Origin: Petunia secreta
Lineage: Eukaryota > Streptophyta > Magnoliopsida > Solanales > Solanaceae
Length of the DNA: 64,000 bases
Direction: 5' to 3'
NCBI GenBank assembly: GCA_029990175.1
Contig: JARKIP010000021.1
Coordinates: 18,357,501 to 18,421,500 of the forward strand
This document shows, in pieces, positions 33,382 to 45,552 of this stretch; the first letter of the stretch is position 1; every line of letters begins with the position of its first letter. The notes under the pieces were generated by a model. It had not been told where the DNA came from. It ran no database searches and worked only from the letters and a program-made list of their open reading frames with translations. The translations under genes were made by a program, and so were the position numbers.

Positions 33382-35000
33382 ATTATGGAAAAAAGAACAA
33401 GAAAAAGCTAGACCCTTTAAACTATACAATGACAAAAAATTGCTTTACTATGAAATGATGACTCTAATCAGTACATTTTCAGTTTGAACTTCCAAAAAGT
33501 GCAAATCTAATATGTTTGCATCTATGTATAATGTATATATGTGTTTGCAATTTTATTGGAGTTAGATGATGGGCATTATTATGGCAAAGCTTTATGTCAA
33601 AGAGATAGGTGGCAAGTGGGGGAAATTAATGTGATGGGTCCAATTTACTACAATGCATGCAGTTTACAGTTGTAATAAAAGAGATTGTTGCCGCCTAGCT
33701 ATATACTGTATTTATTATTATTATTATTTTTTTTTTTGACTAATGAGATAGTTTTCTTACTTGTCCATTCTTTGGTCCATTTGAATTGCCTTGATGTGTG
33801 CTCTCAACAACATTTTTAAATGAAAAACTAAATGCTGCCAAGGACTGCTGAAAAAGATGGTACGTGTCATTCGGTGGATCTACAATACTTCTTCTCATGT
33901 GAAAATACGACGCATTTTGTAAATATTGCATTAATATTTACATATTCTGTCATGGGATGAGCTGAGGCCCACATACAATATAAACATTTTCGCAAAAATC
34001 AGAAAACCAAAACTATACAGGTACATTTATATGCCACGCACAGTTTTACGACTTCATTGATATAATACCTAAAGTTTAGTAATCATATATAAAATTAATT
34101 CTAAAATAAATGGAAGAGAATAATTAACTTTCTACTCCATAGTTCTATAGAGGTAAAAACAGAGGTCCAGAAAATGCATTTAAAAGAGTTTGCAAGGGAT
34201 GTCCTATTTTTTGTCACAATGGCCGAAAAATGTAACTTCCTTAGGATTTTTTGTATTTTTTTAAAACCTTTTTCCCTCTTTTTTCTTTTTGCACAGATAA
34301 CCATTAAATAAATTTAAAAAATGGACACTTACCAATAGGCTCTTATTATTTTTATTTTTTTACTTTATCATGATTGATTTAGAATATAAATTTTTTATTT
34401 TCACCATTTTATACACACACACACTAGTTTTTGAGCACGCACGTTACACGTGTACCCCATATTATTGTATATAAAATTTTAGCCTGTAAATATTAGTTAG
34501 ACCTGTGTATTTAGCTAACTCAATAAAATTGAAATTTCTGCTTTGAAAAGTCCTCAAATGCGTAAACGTGTAGTATGTTATGTTGTTGATCGCCTCTTTA
34601 AAAACAACAGACAATGAAAGTTATTCATCTATTATTAAATTCTATAGAGGGATAAATTGAAAAACGAATAAAGTAATCTAAGAACAGATCAATTGAACGA
34701 AAGATATGTGCTGAGAACTATAATATACATAAAGACAATAGTCTCAATGTTTATCCAATTGAATCATAGAAGTTCAGTTTGTAACTTACAACAATAATAC
34801 CCAATCAAGAATTAATACCCAAATCATACCATGATCCAAGTTGGGCATATCACATACCTGAATATGTTTTCATATACTTTCGGGCCTTCATCTTTTGACC
34901 CAAAATCAATATCAACTGGTAGAATGCTTTCAAATACTTTAACCACTTCACCAATTCATAACTTGATGTTTGTGAAACTGTAGATAATCTTTCCAGTTAG
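33382..35000. other. 5' flank of the ABCG gene
   Basis: Presumed promoter and upstream intergenic DNA. A minus-strand TATA-like stretch (ACATATATACATTATACAT) at about 33522-33542 could be the core promoter. The chromovirus A LTR starts at 35001, about 1.6 kb from the start codon. No gene seen; low-complexity stretches occur near 33715 (TTA repeats) and 34420 (CA repeats). Confidence 0.5.
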
Positions 35001-37226
35001 TGACTCGATCCGAATTCTCGGTTAGGCCGTGCGGGCACCCGACCACTTCCCCTAAACCTGTCGGGCGAACCCTATTGACTGAATCGATATAAATTGTGAA
35101 GAATTACCTTGAAATAAAAATGAACCAAACTTTAACAACATAAAATAACTCTCTAGGATAGACAAACATACAAGCTGTCTGAATAATGCAACTAACTACC
35201 CAGAAAACACAGTTTTAAAGGTTTCCAGATCAGACATCTAAGAAGGCCAAAAGATATACACGCCTCCCGAAGGGAGCAAAAGTAAGGGAAACTGTAATAT
35301 TTGAAGTTGGTGGCCGCAATGAACAGGATGACTCACCGTAGACAGCTGAAAACGTACTACTCCTCAATCACGACGCGACTGGCTGGGTCCTGGAGCAGAA
35401 TCTGCCGAACGAAAGGAAAATACAAGAACAAATAGGGGTTAGTCATAAGGACTCAATAAGTGCGAACGAACAAGCAAGCTCGAAAAATAGATATGCTAGT
35501 TAGGGAAACAGAGACAACAATCAACAAATAAGCAATGCACATATAAGCAGAACAGTAGTCATGTACAGAAAATCTACACAATAGTATGAAATGAAATGGA
35601 ATGAGATGAAATGAAATGAGATGCAAAGGGTCACATGTGCCCATAATCCCATCCCGAAGCGGAATACTCCTGCATTAGAGGGGAATCCAATCTGCTAACC
35701 AACTGGAGCGGAATACTCCTGCTCCTGGGGCGGAATACTCCTGCACCCGATATAATATAAACTAGAGGCGGAATACTCCTGCACTCTCCTGGGGCGGAAA
35801 ACTCCTGCACCCAATAAAATGTAAAGCTGAGGCGGAATACTCCTGCACTCAGTATGATATGCAATGTAATGCATATGAATGCAATGTGATGCAATAATAA
35901 CCCTTCACCGGCGCGGGACTCTCATCGACAGCCGGAAAGTAGATGCCAACTCAAAGCCAAAGTACAATACTCAGATTCTCAATGCAATACCAATAACAGG
36001 ACATAACATATAATATAGAATGTAAATCCAAAGCTAAGGCGTAATGAGTACGCCTATCGGCAGCTACACACGTAAGGAACACGTGGTAGGAAATCCACGA
36101 GGCCAAGTACCTCCAAAGAAATGGATATAAACACTTATCGTATTCCAAAGCTAGCCCTGCTACTCAACAACTACTTTTTCCTTTGGATTAACTGCCAAAC
36201 GATCCCGCTTTATTCAATAAGCAGAAAAATTATATCAAATAAAGCTAAAGGCTTCATTCTTATGTCTTAGGGCAATCCAGTTAGGAATCTGATACCCTAT
36301 TCGCATACGCAATACGCAGGCCAGGCCTATGTACAGGGTTCAAAGTCCCATAACCAAAGCCTAAATAAATTACATTTATATGTTGCCCATAACTCACTGA
36401 GTGCGAATATATAATCATTTCCATCATCGGGGTCCAATTGACCCTTTAAACTATCAATTTAAGTTATTAGGGCGATGTCTAATATCTCTATTTTTACCAT
36501 AAAAATATATTCAAAAACACGTAATAAGCTAAGATAATGAGTTAACATCATTACCTGGAGATTTCGGGTAAAAATTCCACTATTTTTTTCTCCTTCTCTT
36601 TCCCCTTTTCTTTTTTCTCTTTGCGTTATCTATATTATTACTCTCTGTTCGTTCTCAATGTTTCTGTATTAAAATGAAGCTAAGGGATATTAATCCCAAA
36701 GCTAGCCGACATGCTTTTTTTTAAAAAAGAAAAAATTTGCTATGACAATTAAAATTAAAATGGAACCCTAGAGAAGTCGAAATGATCACAAATTTTTCGA
36801 GCAAGTTATACAAAATATATGTAACACACTCGCTAAGGCAAATCTCAAATCGGACTCCCGAAACTCAAGATACGAATTAAAAGGAAAAAGGACCAAATTA
36901 TTAATTCTTTCGGAACTTTAGCCGAAATCAACCGAACAACCTCGAAACTCACTTCAAAAATTTACATATGTTATAAATGACCATACGAACCTAGCGACGC
37001 TTTTAGATTTCGAATCTGAGCTCATTCGCCAAAATTGTGCTCGAAAACCTCTTTTTTACGATTTATCGTTAACGAAAACTGAAAGCTTCTTCTGATGCCT
37101 ACCAAACAAGGTCTAATTTGGCTCAAATTTTACAGACTAGTCGGGATGGTCCTTACGAAGTTTTTAAAATTGATGGCACGTCAATCGGAGTCCTAATTCC
37201 AAAAACGACTACTTAAGGTCGTTTCA
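35001..37226 (-). repeat. Chromovirus A 3' LTR (2226 bp)
   Basis: On the plus strand it starts TGACTCGATCCGAA (35001) and ends GGTCGTTTCA (37226). The polypurine tract follows at 37227. Same family as 47094-49581 and 53406-55934 but more divergent and shorter. A CACGTG G-box core occurs near 36079, conserved in the sister LTRs. Confidence 0.88.
35655..35855 (-). repeat. Minisatellite in LTR A (6 motif copies)
   Basis: Six copies of a GCGGAATACTCCTGC-type motif, one altered to GGAAAACTCC, separated by short spacers. Same motif as in the two sister LTRs, with fewer copies. Confidence 0.85.
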
Positions 37227-37239
37227 TTCTCCTCCACTT
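37227..37239 (-). other. Chromovirus A polypurine tract
   Basis: The minus strand reads AAGTGGAGGAGAA directly before the LTR TGAAACGACC. Confidence 0.8.
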
Positions 37240-37365
37240 AGACTCTCGTTCGTCCTCGAATGAGCAAGAGTCTAAAATAGATTTCACACCTCTAATGAGA
37301 ATGCTTACACCAATTTTCAATGACATTTACTACGAAACCAAAATCATATACAATGATAAGAACTT

Positions 37366-37934
37366 TTAGGCTTTAAAGACCAAGATCGAACCTGAATCGT
37401 CGAAGAGGTAAGGATACCTCTCACGCATACTGGACTCAATCTCCCAAGTGTCCTCCTCATGAGGACGATTATTCCATCGCACTCGAACCATCGGAATCTG
37501 CTTCGAACGAAGCTTCCGGATATCACGCGCAACTATAGCAACTGGGAACTCCTCGTAGGCCAGATTCACATCTAGCTGAGCAGCGTCTAATTCGATCACT
37601 TCAGAAGGATCTCGGATACACTTCCGGAGCATCGATACATGGAAAACTGGGTGAACTGGCATAGAAGCTGGCAAGTCGAGCCGATAAGCTACCGTACCAA
37701 ACGCTTCTCGATACGGAAAGGGCCAATAAACTTGGGACTAAGCTTTCCTTTCCTACCAAATCTCTGTACACCTCGCATCGGTGACACTTTCAGAAATACC
37801 ATGTCCCCGACCTCGAACTCTAACTCTCGGCTCCTCCGGTTCGAATATGAAATCTGTGTACTCTGGGCGGTCCGTAAACGATCCTGAATAACACGAACAA
37901 CATCAAGAGTCTGACGAACCATATATGAACTCAT
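37366..37934 (-). pseudogene. Chromovirus A integrase C-terminus and chromodomain
   Basis: The frame at 37934-37689 reads VRVIQDRLRTAQSTQISYSN and LEFEVGDMVFLKVSPMRGV, then GRKGKLSPKFIGPF. After a frame change at about 37680, PVHPVFHVSMLRKCIRDPSE opens the tail at 37674-37366. That tail includes LAYEEFPVAIVARDIRKLRS and VRVRWNNRPHEEDTWEIESS, the chromodomain-like module of Tekay chromoviruses, ending RERYPYLF. The last domain is essentially intact. Confidence 0.85.
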
Positions 37935-38747
37935 TATCTCGACATCTCGAGACTCAAACCAGCCAATAGGAGAACGACTTCAACGACCATATAAGGCCTC
38001 AAATGGAGCCATCTGAATGGAAGACTGGTAGCTATTATTATAAAAGAACTCTGCTAACGCCAAATGATCATCCCAGTAACCCCCGAAGTCCAGTGCACAA
38101 GCTCTCAATATGTCCAGAATTTGAATAACCCACTCGGACTGACCATCAGTCTAAGGATGGAATGTTGTGCTAAGCTGCACTTGGGTCCCCAACTCTCTCT
38201 GAAAAGACTGCTAGAACTGAGAAGTAAACTAGGAACCACGATCTGAGATAATGGATACAGGAGTACCATGCAGCCTAACCACCTGCTCAATAAAAATCCG
38301 AGCCAATCTCTGAGCTGAATCAGTAGTCTTTACAAGGATAAAATGAGCTGATTTAGTCAGTCTGTCGACAATGACCCAGACTGAATCGTGGCGCCACAGG
38401 GTCTTTGGCAAACCAACTATAAAATCCATCGTGATGTGCTCCCACTTCCACTCGGGAATGGGTAATGCCTGAGCTAACCCTGCTGGTCTCCGGTGCTCGA
38501 ACTTAACCTGCTGACAGTTCAAGCAACGAGATACATAATCAAATACATCTCTCTTCATCCCCTTCCACCAGTATAGCTCTCGGAGGTCCTGATACATTTT
38601 TGTAATACCAGGATGAATGGAATAACGCGAGCTATGAGCTTCACCGAGCACTGACTGCCTCAAATCCCCAACATCAGGAACACAGAGTCGACCAATAAAA
38701 TTGAAGAATTCCATATGAATCAAGCTCGAATGAGGGAACTCCTCCAC
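37935..38747 (-). pseudogene. Chromovirus A integrase core
   Basis: The zinc-binding HHCC region is visible (HSSRYSIHPGITKMYQDL, SRCLNCQQVK). The core Asp is in WEHITMDFIVGLPKT and the second Asp in IISDRGS, after which TAG stops interrupt. The catalytic Glu region (TDGQSEWVIQ) follows near 38140, then AEFFYNNSYQSSIQMAPFEALYGR. Stops fit CAG-to-TAG and TGG-to-TAG changes. Confidence 0.88.
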
Positions 38748-40077
38748 TTAGGACACGGCCACGCAACTCCTGCAGATGAGGATCCTCGAACTGTCTTCCC
38801 TTAATCTGACTGACTAAGGAAGACTGAGCTGCAATACACGCTAAGGCTCGACTGGAGTCTGTGAGAAGAAATCTCACGCTAAAGTCGCCAAGGGACTGCA
38901 ATTCTCGGGCCAATGGTCTCATGTCAGCATAAAGAAAAGCCATGCTGCCCATGGACTTTCTGCTCAAAGCATCTGCTACCACGTTCGCCTTCTCAGGATG
39001 ATAGCGGATAGTGAGATCATAATCTTTAATCAATTCAAGCCACCTCCGCTGTTGGCCGTTAAGATCTTTCTGAGAGAGAAGATACTGCAGACTCTTATGA
39101 TCCGTATACACCTCACAAGGCTCACCATAAAGATAATGCCTCCATATCTTCAAAACAAAGACCACAACTGCCAATTCTAAATCGTGAGTCGGATAATTCT
39201 TCTCATTCGGCTTCAACTGCCTGGAAGCAAAAGCAATTACCTTCCCGTGCTGCATAAGAACACAACCCAAGCCCACACGAGATGCATCACAATAGACTAC
39301 ATATCCATCGGTGCCCGTAGGAAGGGATAGCACTGGAGCTGAAGTCAATAAGGCCTTAAGCTTCTGGAAGCTTGCCTCACACTCATCGGACCATCAAAAC
39401 TGAACCGTCTTCTGCGTCAGGCGAGTCAGAGAGCTACAATAGTAGAGAACTTTTCCATAAACCTCCGAAAATAACCTGCCAATCCAAGAAAGCTGCAAAC
39501 CTCCGTCGGAGTGGTAGGACGAGGCCATTTCTGCACTGCTTCAATCTTCTTCGGATCAACCTTTATACCCTCACTAGATACCACGTGACCCAAAAATGCC
39601 ACAGAATCAAGTCAAAACTCACATTTAGAGAACTTGGCATACAACTTACGATCATGGAGGGTCTGAAGAACCACCCTCAGATGATAATCATGCTCCTCGC
39701 GGCTACGAGAATAAATAAGAATATCATCAATGAAGACAATGACAAAGGAATCAAGGAATGGCTTAAACACCCGGTTCATGAGATCCATAAAGGCTGCATG
39801 GGCATTAGTCAGCCCAAAAGACATAACTAGGAACTCATAATGGCCGTAACGAGTCCTAAAAGCAGTCTTCGAGATATCTGACTCACGAATCTTTAGCTGA
39901 TGATAACCATATCGCAGATCGATCTTAGAAAATAATTTGGCACCCTGCAACTGATCAAACAAATCATCAATACGAGGTAAGGGATACTTATTCTTGATGG
40001 TGACCTTATTTAGCTGACGATAATCAATACACATCCGCATAGTCCCATCTTTCTTTTTCACGAATAGAACAGGAGCA
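38674..40077 (-). pseudogene. Chromovirus A reverse transcriptase and RNase H
   Basis: RT at 40061-39612: MCIDYRQLNKVTIKNKYPLP, FSKIDLRYGYHQLKI, FLVMSFGLTNAHAAFMDLMN and catalytic FIDDILIYSRS (about 39738-39712). After a stop at 39612 (TGG to TGA), FLGHVVSSEGIKVDPKKIEA leads to RNase H at 39348-38674. That domain shows YCDASRVGLGCVLMQHGKVI, YTDHKSLQYLLSQKDLNGQQ and YHPEKANVVADALSRK. Only a handful of stops interrupt an otherwise clean Pol. Confidence 0.9.
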
Positions 40078-40079
40078 CC

Positions 40080-40790
40080 TCACGGAGAAATACTCGGCCT
40101 AATGAACCCCTTATCAAGCAAATCTTGCAACTGCTCCTTCAGCTCCTTCAACTCTGATGGGGCCATGCGAAAATGAGGGATAGAAATAGGCTGAGTCACT
40201 GGCACTATATCAATGCCAAACTCGATCTCTCGATTAGGAGGAAGTCCTGGCAAATCATCTGGAGAAACGTTAGGGAACTCCCTAACGATAGGAACAGAAT
40301 CAAGAGATGGAATCTCCACAGTGGTATCTCGAACCATGGCCAGATACGCTGAACACCCTTTATCCATCATCCGTTTTGCCTTCAGGAAAGAAATAACATG
40401 CCCCATGTGTGGAAAATAAGAGCCCTGCCACACCACCGGTGCTGAACAAGGAAGAGACAATTGAAGAGACTTGGCATGATAATCTAATGCAGCATGACAC
40501 GGAGCCAACCAATCCATGCCAATAATAACATCAAAATCAACCATATCTAGGATTAGAAGATCTACTAGTGTCTCATGACCCCCAAAAGATATAGTACAAG
40601 CTGGATAAACTCGATTCACAATGATAATGTCTCCAATAGGAGTAGAAACACAGAATGGATCACGAAGATACATATGAATATGTAGACCCCGGATCCACCA
40701 AAGAATATGCATCTCGACCACAAACAGATAAAATACCTGTAACAACAGCTTGGGATGCCTCGGCATCCTGCCTGGCCGGCAGTGCATATA
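40080..40790 (-). pseudogene. Chromovirus A protease and RT lead-in
   Basis: The protease active site appears as SLVDPGSTYSYVSS at the end of the preceding frame (about 40700-40660). It continues here as VYPACTISFGGHETLVDLLI and VIIGMDWLAPCHAALDYH, then DDLPGLPPNREIEFGIDIVP and RMAPSELKELKEQLQDLLDK. TGA at 40080 replaces the conserved Trp before GAPVLF. Confidence 0.88.
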
Positions 40791-42305
40791 GATGCCTCTG
40801 CGGCTGAGCTAAGCCGCTACCCTGACGACCACCTCTAGAGGGACCACTAGGACCACGTCCACGACCTCCACCGGGTGGTGATGCACCTCTAACTGGCTGA
40901 GACCCTAGAGGGGCACTCTGAGGCTGCTGCTGCATAGGCGCTGGAAGGCGAGGGAAAGGGCGGGTATTACCTTGCTGATGGAGATAAGGGCAATCCTTCT
41001 TATGATGCCCTGGATCCTGACAGATAAAGCACCCTGGAGCAAATCTATGCTGATCAAACTGAGACTGATTTCGCGGGCGAAACCAGAACTGACCCTGAGA
41101 AGAAGTAGGCGCGTTCTGAGAACCACGCGCTGGAAACTGAGCTAGTCTGACAGGAGGCCTACTCTGCTGCTGATAACTCCTACCTCCATACGAGGTACTA
41201 GAATGCCCTGGACTACGAGATCTCTTACTCTCCCGCTCTAACTCCTCTATCTCCAATCTATAATAGGCCTCATACCTCCTGGAAATATCGACAGCGACAT
41301 CAAATAGAGTACCAGCCTCAATCTCACGAGCCATCTGGGACCGCAAAGAAGGAGAAAGCCCATCAATAAAATGTCTGACCCTCTCAGAGGGCTCCTGCAC
41401 GAGATCTGGAGCGTAGCTGGACATCTCTGAAAATAAAAACTCGTACTCCGTGACTGACAGGTTACCCTGTCCAATCCTCTCAAACTATCTCCTCTTCTCA
41501 TCCTGCTGACTGCGAGGGAAAAACTTCTCTATGAATTGATGGGAGAAATCACTCCTGGTCATCTTGGGTAAGCCCTGCCTAGCTGATTGGAGTGCGGTCC
41601 ACCAAGCTAAAGCCGGACCCTCAAACTGGAAGGCAGTATAATCAACTCCATACTGCTCAAGATATCCAAGGGCCTCTAAGATACGCTGACATTGATCAAG
41701 AAACTCACGAGGCTTAAGCTTATCTGATTTCTGACCAGAGAACTTCGGAGGACTAAGTCGGGTAAAATAATGCAGCCTTGCCGGATCATCAACTTGACTT
41801 GCTACCTGGACTGGCTGCCCAGCCTGAACAACCGGAGGTATAACACCCGCTACCTCTGGAACATGACCACCTGGAACATGAACTGCTGGGGCTACATGTG
41901 GGGCTGGAATGGGGGATTCCTAAACCTGAGAACCAATATCTACCGCAGCCTGAGGAGCTGCCTGAGGGATAGGAGCATCTACAGCAGCTTGAGGAATAGG
42001 AGCATCTATGGCAGCCTGAGGAATAGGAGGTCCCTGGGGCATCTGCGTCGCTAAGAATCTCATAGAAGCGTCATGAAGTGCGGGGGGAACGGTAAGCCCT
42101 GCTCCCCCTGCCCAGCAAAAGCTGGCACTACCGGAACCTCTGCAGGATCAACATGATCCACCATCCTCGCGGCCTGGGCAACTCTACCTCTGCCTCGACC
42201 ACGACCTCTACCACGACTAACACCGCCAACCCGCGGAGCAGCAGGCATAGAGGCGACCGCTGGCTCCTCTAGCTCTCGCTGAGCATTCGCGCGCGTTCTC
42301 ACCAT
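40660..42305 (-). pseudogene. Chromovirus A gag
   Basis: Starts MVRTRANAQRELEEPA at 42305 with an Arg/Gly-rich N-terminus (GRGRGRGRGRV), breaking at 42060. The capsid region lies in broken frames. The C-terminal frame (41424-40660) has SERVRHFIDGLSPSLRSQMA, a Ser/Arg-rich linker, zinc knuckle CFICQDPGHHKKDC (about 41033-40992), a GRG-rich tail and the start of protease. Confidence 0.87.
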
Positions 42306-42500
42306 TTACTGCGGAGAATAAAAAAATATTTAATTTCAGATAAAAAGACTCACGTACGATGGAGAATAAAAGAAAGGAGTAGTCAGATGCAACAAAAAAA
42401 TAGACCGCGAGCAAGAGCTCAAACCTCATCATATCATCCCTTCAAGCATCAACATCGACAAGGATCTCAAGCTGCAAAACCAAACTGCCGACCAGCAAGA
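42306..42500. other. Chromovirus A leader and junction with Tat element
   Basis: Leader-like sequence of A runs to about 42440. I find no PBS (GATACCA on the plus strand) and no LTR. The antisense-ORF sequence is established by about 42502. The exact break is not visible. Confidence 0.5.
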
Positions 42501-43269
42501 ATTGAATAGGAACGTGCCGGTGCAAACGATGCCTTCGATACTTACTAAAGCTTATGTAGCACTGATTCGGAAGGAGTGCCGATTTGGGCCCGAGGTGAAG
42601 ATTGTTATCCCCGACCGAATAGCAGGTGTTATGACCATATTAAAAGGTTGTCCTTTGCATATGCTTATCCATTTACCATTGGGTTCTCACTTCTTGTTCA
42701 TAGGGTGATTGATGAGTTCTGCCGAACGTACAATCTTTGTTTGGCTCAGCTAGGCCCTAGGATTTGGAGGGTCGTGCACTACTTAGATTGGCTGAGCCGA
42801 AGTGCCAAGGTGGAGTTTACCTTTCAGCATCTTATCTCTCTTTATTACCAATACTTTCACATGGCTGTGGTTGTGGCCTTAAACAATCGAGGTAAGTATG
42901 CAATTCTTATCAAAAGCGAAGAACATGGGGACCGAGGTTGGTGTGACCATTACATTCTTTTGGAGACCAGCATCTTATCTGTCGAGCCTGATTTTTCAGA
43001 GAGGTGGAATAAGACGCGTAAGTATTTTGTTGTCATCATTTCCTTCCGATTGCTATCTTTACCTCTTTCTATCTCCTGATTTCATTTTGATTTGTTTCTC
43101 ACTTGCAGCCAATAAGGTCGACGTCATCCCTCCCGAGGGTCTGTCTGACCTCATCAAGGTTGTGACCAAAGCTCGCAAGCGTCCTATCAGGTCTTGGATG
43201 GACATGGCTGCTAACAATGGTTGGGCGTGTAAGAGACATGGTGAGTCATTATTACGATTTCATGTCGGA

Positions 43270-43297
43270 GGGGGGGGGGGGGGGAGGGGAGGGGGAG
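43270..43297 (+). repeat. G-run in intron 2 of the antisense ORF
   Basis: G15 (43270-43284), then GGGG and GGGGG separated by single A. It could fold as a G-quadruplex on the plus strand. Confidence 0.8.
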
Positions 43298-44187
43298 GTA
43301 TCGCCCAAGGCTTCCTTTCTTGTTGCTAATATTTCTCTTCATGTTAGGTTTCCCTAACATGGCTGTCAAGAAGAAGAAGAAAAAAAAGAAAGTAAAAGGA
43401 AAGAAGAAAGATGAAGGAGAAGAGAATACCGACTCCGGCGATGATAGAGCCGCGGTGGCGAATCTAGTCGAGGACTTGAAGGAGCTTAAGTCCTCGAAGA
43501 TATCCAAGCCTTCGAAAGGGTCCTCTAGTCAGGGGACCTTAAAAGTTGATGTTGACACCTTTCTCAGTCACTTCACTTGCATTTCCACTTCCCCTCGTTT
43601 CTTTGTCTATAAACTTCCCACGTCATCTTCTACAGGTTCAAAAAGAAAGAGGGTAACCTCGAAGAAGTCTTCCCGTTCGGTACACTCTCGCACCGAAGCG
43701 ATGACCTCCCCCGGGCCCGAAGTTGTTGTTGAACGGCGCCGGGGATTGATCGATGAGCCCATCGATGAGGGTACCCAGGATCTAGAAGCCCATAGGGAAA
43801 TTGAAGTGGTTGACCTCGAGGGCTTGGAGCATGACCCCGATGCGGCTGCTGCCAAAGCTAAAGATAAGGCTAAAGTTGGGGAGGCTGGGGCCCCGCCACA
43901 GAGGAGGAAACAGCTCTCAGTGCTGCTCAGGCATATTCTGGGCCTGCTAGAGTTTCAGCTCCGGAGAAGTCTTTCAGAAAATTGGAAGTATTGGCTTCGT
44001 CGAGCCTCTTGGAGAGCTCTTGTGGAGATATTCTAAGTCTCATTCCCCTACTGGGGTCGAAGGAGGAGGTTATTGTTCATAAATTCTCCCCGGCTCAACT
44101 AGCCACTACTCTTGCTGCAAACGCACTTAGGGTAAGTATTATCGCTTTCGATCTTCTCTTGTTTGGGCGTTTATTTCCCTTTAGACC

Positions 44188-45435
44188 TGATGTTTTGCAA
44201 TATTTGCCTATTTTACCTAATATTTCCTCGCATTTTAATACGTTATTCGTCCATTATAGGTGATAATTGTGTTTCTTGTGTTTACTTATTGTGTTTGTGA
44301 TTGTAGGATTGGTTTGGATGAGTTCGAGGCAAGAATAATCAAATTGGAGCAAAATATTTTGAAAAGCAAGGTTTGGACCAAAGTGATGAATCGTAAGCTA
44401 TTTTGAAGGCAAAGCTTCCAAGAAAACCTTGGAATTTGGAAGCTGTTTTGAGAGAAAAGCTTCAGAGATAGCTTTGAATTTGGGAGCTATACTGAAAGCG
44501 GGACTTCCAAGAGAGCTCTGAGGCTGGCTAGAATAAAGTTTCCCAACTAATTTAGGATTTTGTTTAACTTATCCTAGCACTTTGTAAATATTATAAGTAC
44601 ATTATAACTTAGTCTTTTAAGGGGGTTGGACTTGGAGGAGAGCAGAGGAGCCCTAGATGTCTTCTAAACGAGTTTTTCTCTTTTTTCTCTTATTCTTCTC
44701 TTTAATTCTATAGTTTTTTCGTTCTAGGGTTAGAGCAAATACATGAAGGTTGATGTTTGAAAGTTGATTTCTATCTATTGATTTACCGTTACAGATTGTT
44801 TATTGTTTCTAGAGCCTAATTGTTTGGTTATTGAGGCCTGATAATTGAACACTATCTACGGTTTATAAGTTGAGCTCGACCGAGGGAATTTATGAATTCG
44901 CATAAGAAAGAATAGGGATTGATTGTGAACCTGGCTATCAGGGAATCGATTTGTGGGTAGGATAGAAATATACATATTCGCCTTGCTTAGTTAAAAACAT
45001 AGTTCTTTAATGTATGCATGTGATTTAATTCCATAGACATATAGGCGTTAGAGTAGCTTGCATAGGCTTGTGAAGAATCGACAGGTTTTCACGAATATAA
45101 TTAACCTGTTAGTTAGCAATCTGGAAAATCAAGAAGTAGAATAAACTGGAAAACTCAACTGGATTGTTTGTCGCTCTAACTCTAGACCATTTCTCTCTTA
45201 TTGATAACAACTCACGAATTGCTCTAGAATAACTTGATCTCAGTTACTTGCTTTTAATTATTGTTTGCTTAGTTAGTAAATCACAAATCATCATCGAAAA
45301 GGATCCCTAAATAGTATTTAGAAAATTGTTTGCTAGAATACAGCCATTAACACTAGTCCTCGTGGGAACGATACTCAACTTATCACTTTATTACTTATCG
45401 ACCACGTATACTTGCATGTGCGTTTGGGTGCAACA
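44188..45435 (+). repeat. LARD 5' LTR (1248 bp)
   Basis: Starts TGATGTTTTGCAATA, ends GGGTGCAACA, followed by the PBS. About 5-6% different from the 3' copy over the first ~380 bp by eye. Confidence 0.9.
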
Positions 45436-45441
45436 AGTTTT

Positions 45442-45459
45442 TGGCGCCGTTGTTGGGAA
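45442..45459 (+). other. LARD PBS (tRNA-Asp type)
   Basis: TGGCGCCGTTGTTGGGAA, six bases after the LTR. This is close to the TGGCGCCGTTGCCGGGGA class used by Athila-type elements, with C-to-T and G-to-A differences. Confidence 0.85.
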
Positions 45460-45552
45460 CTAAACAATTTACTGTTTTCTTTTTGAACGTATACTTATTT
45501 TCTATTCAGGTTTAATTTGTGTTTAGTTTAGTATTGTGTTACTTGTCTTATC

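Larger units (their letters stand above)
35001..42440 (-). mobile_element. Chromovirus A (Tekay/Del-type gypsy) lacking its 5' LTR
   Basis: From right to left: leader, gag, protease, RT, RNase H, integrase, chromodomain, polypurine tract and 3' LTR (35001-37226). No PBS or second LTR follows the leader; sequence changes to the Tat antisense ORF between about 42440 and 42500. Each domain is recognisable but broken by stops. Its LTR belongs to the same family as those at 47094 and 53406. Confidence 0.88.

Noticed and set aside
33382..33435. Upstream in-frame ATG extending the ABCG protein by 18 residues
   Set aside because: The added residues are not typical of the family and MEGMEIEG gives the usual N-terminal length. 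Left as a possibility only.
35453..36148. ORFs in chromovirus A LTR
   Set aside because: Derived from the minisatellite and A/T-rich LTR sequence.
44132..44263. ORF continuing past the exon 3 donor (to 44263)
   Set aside because: It runs over GTAAGT into the LARD LTR; coding similarity resumes at 60604.
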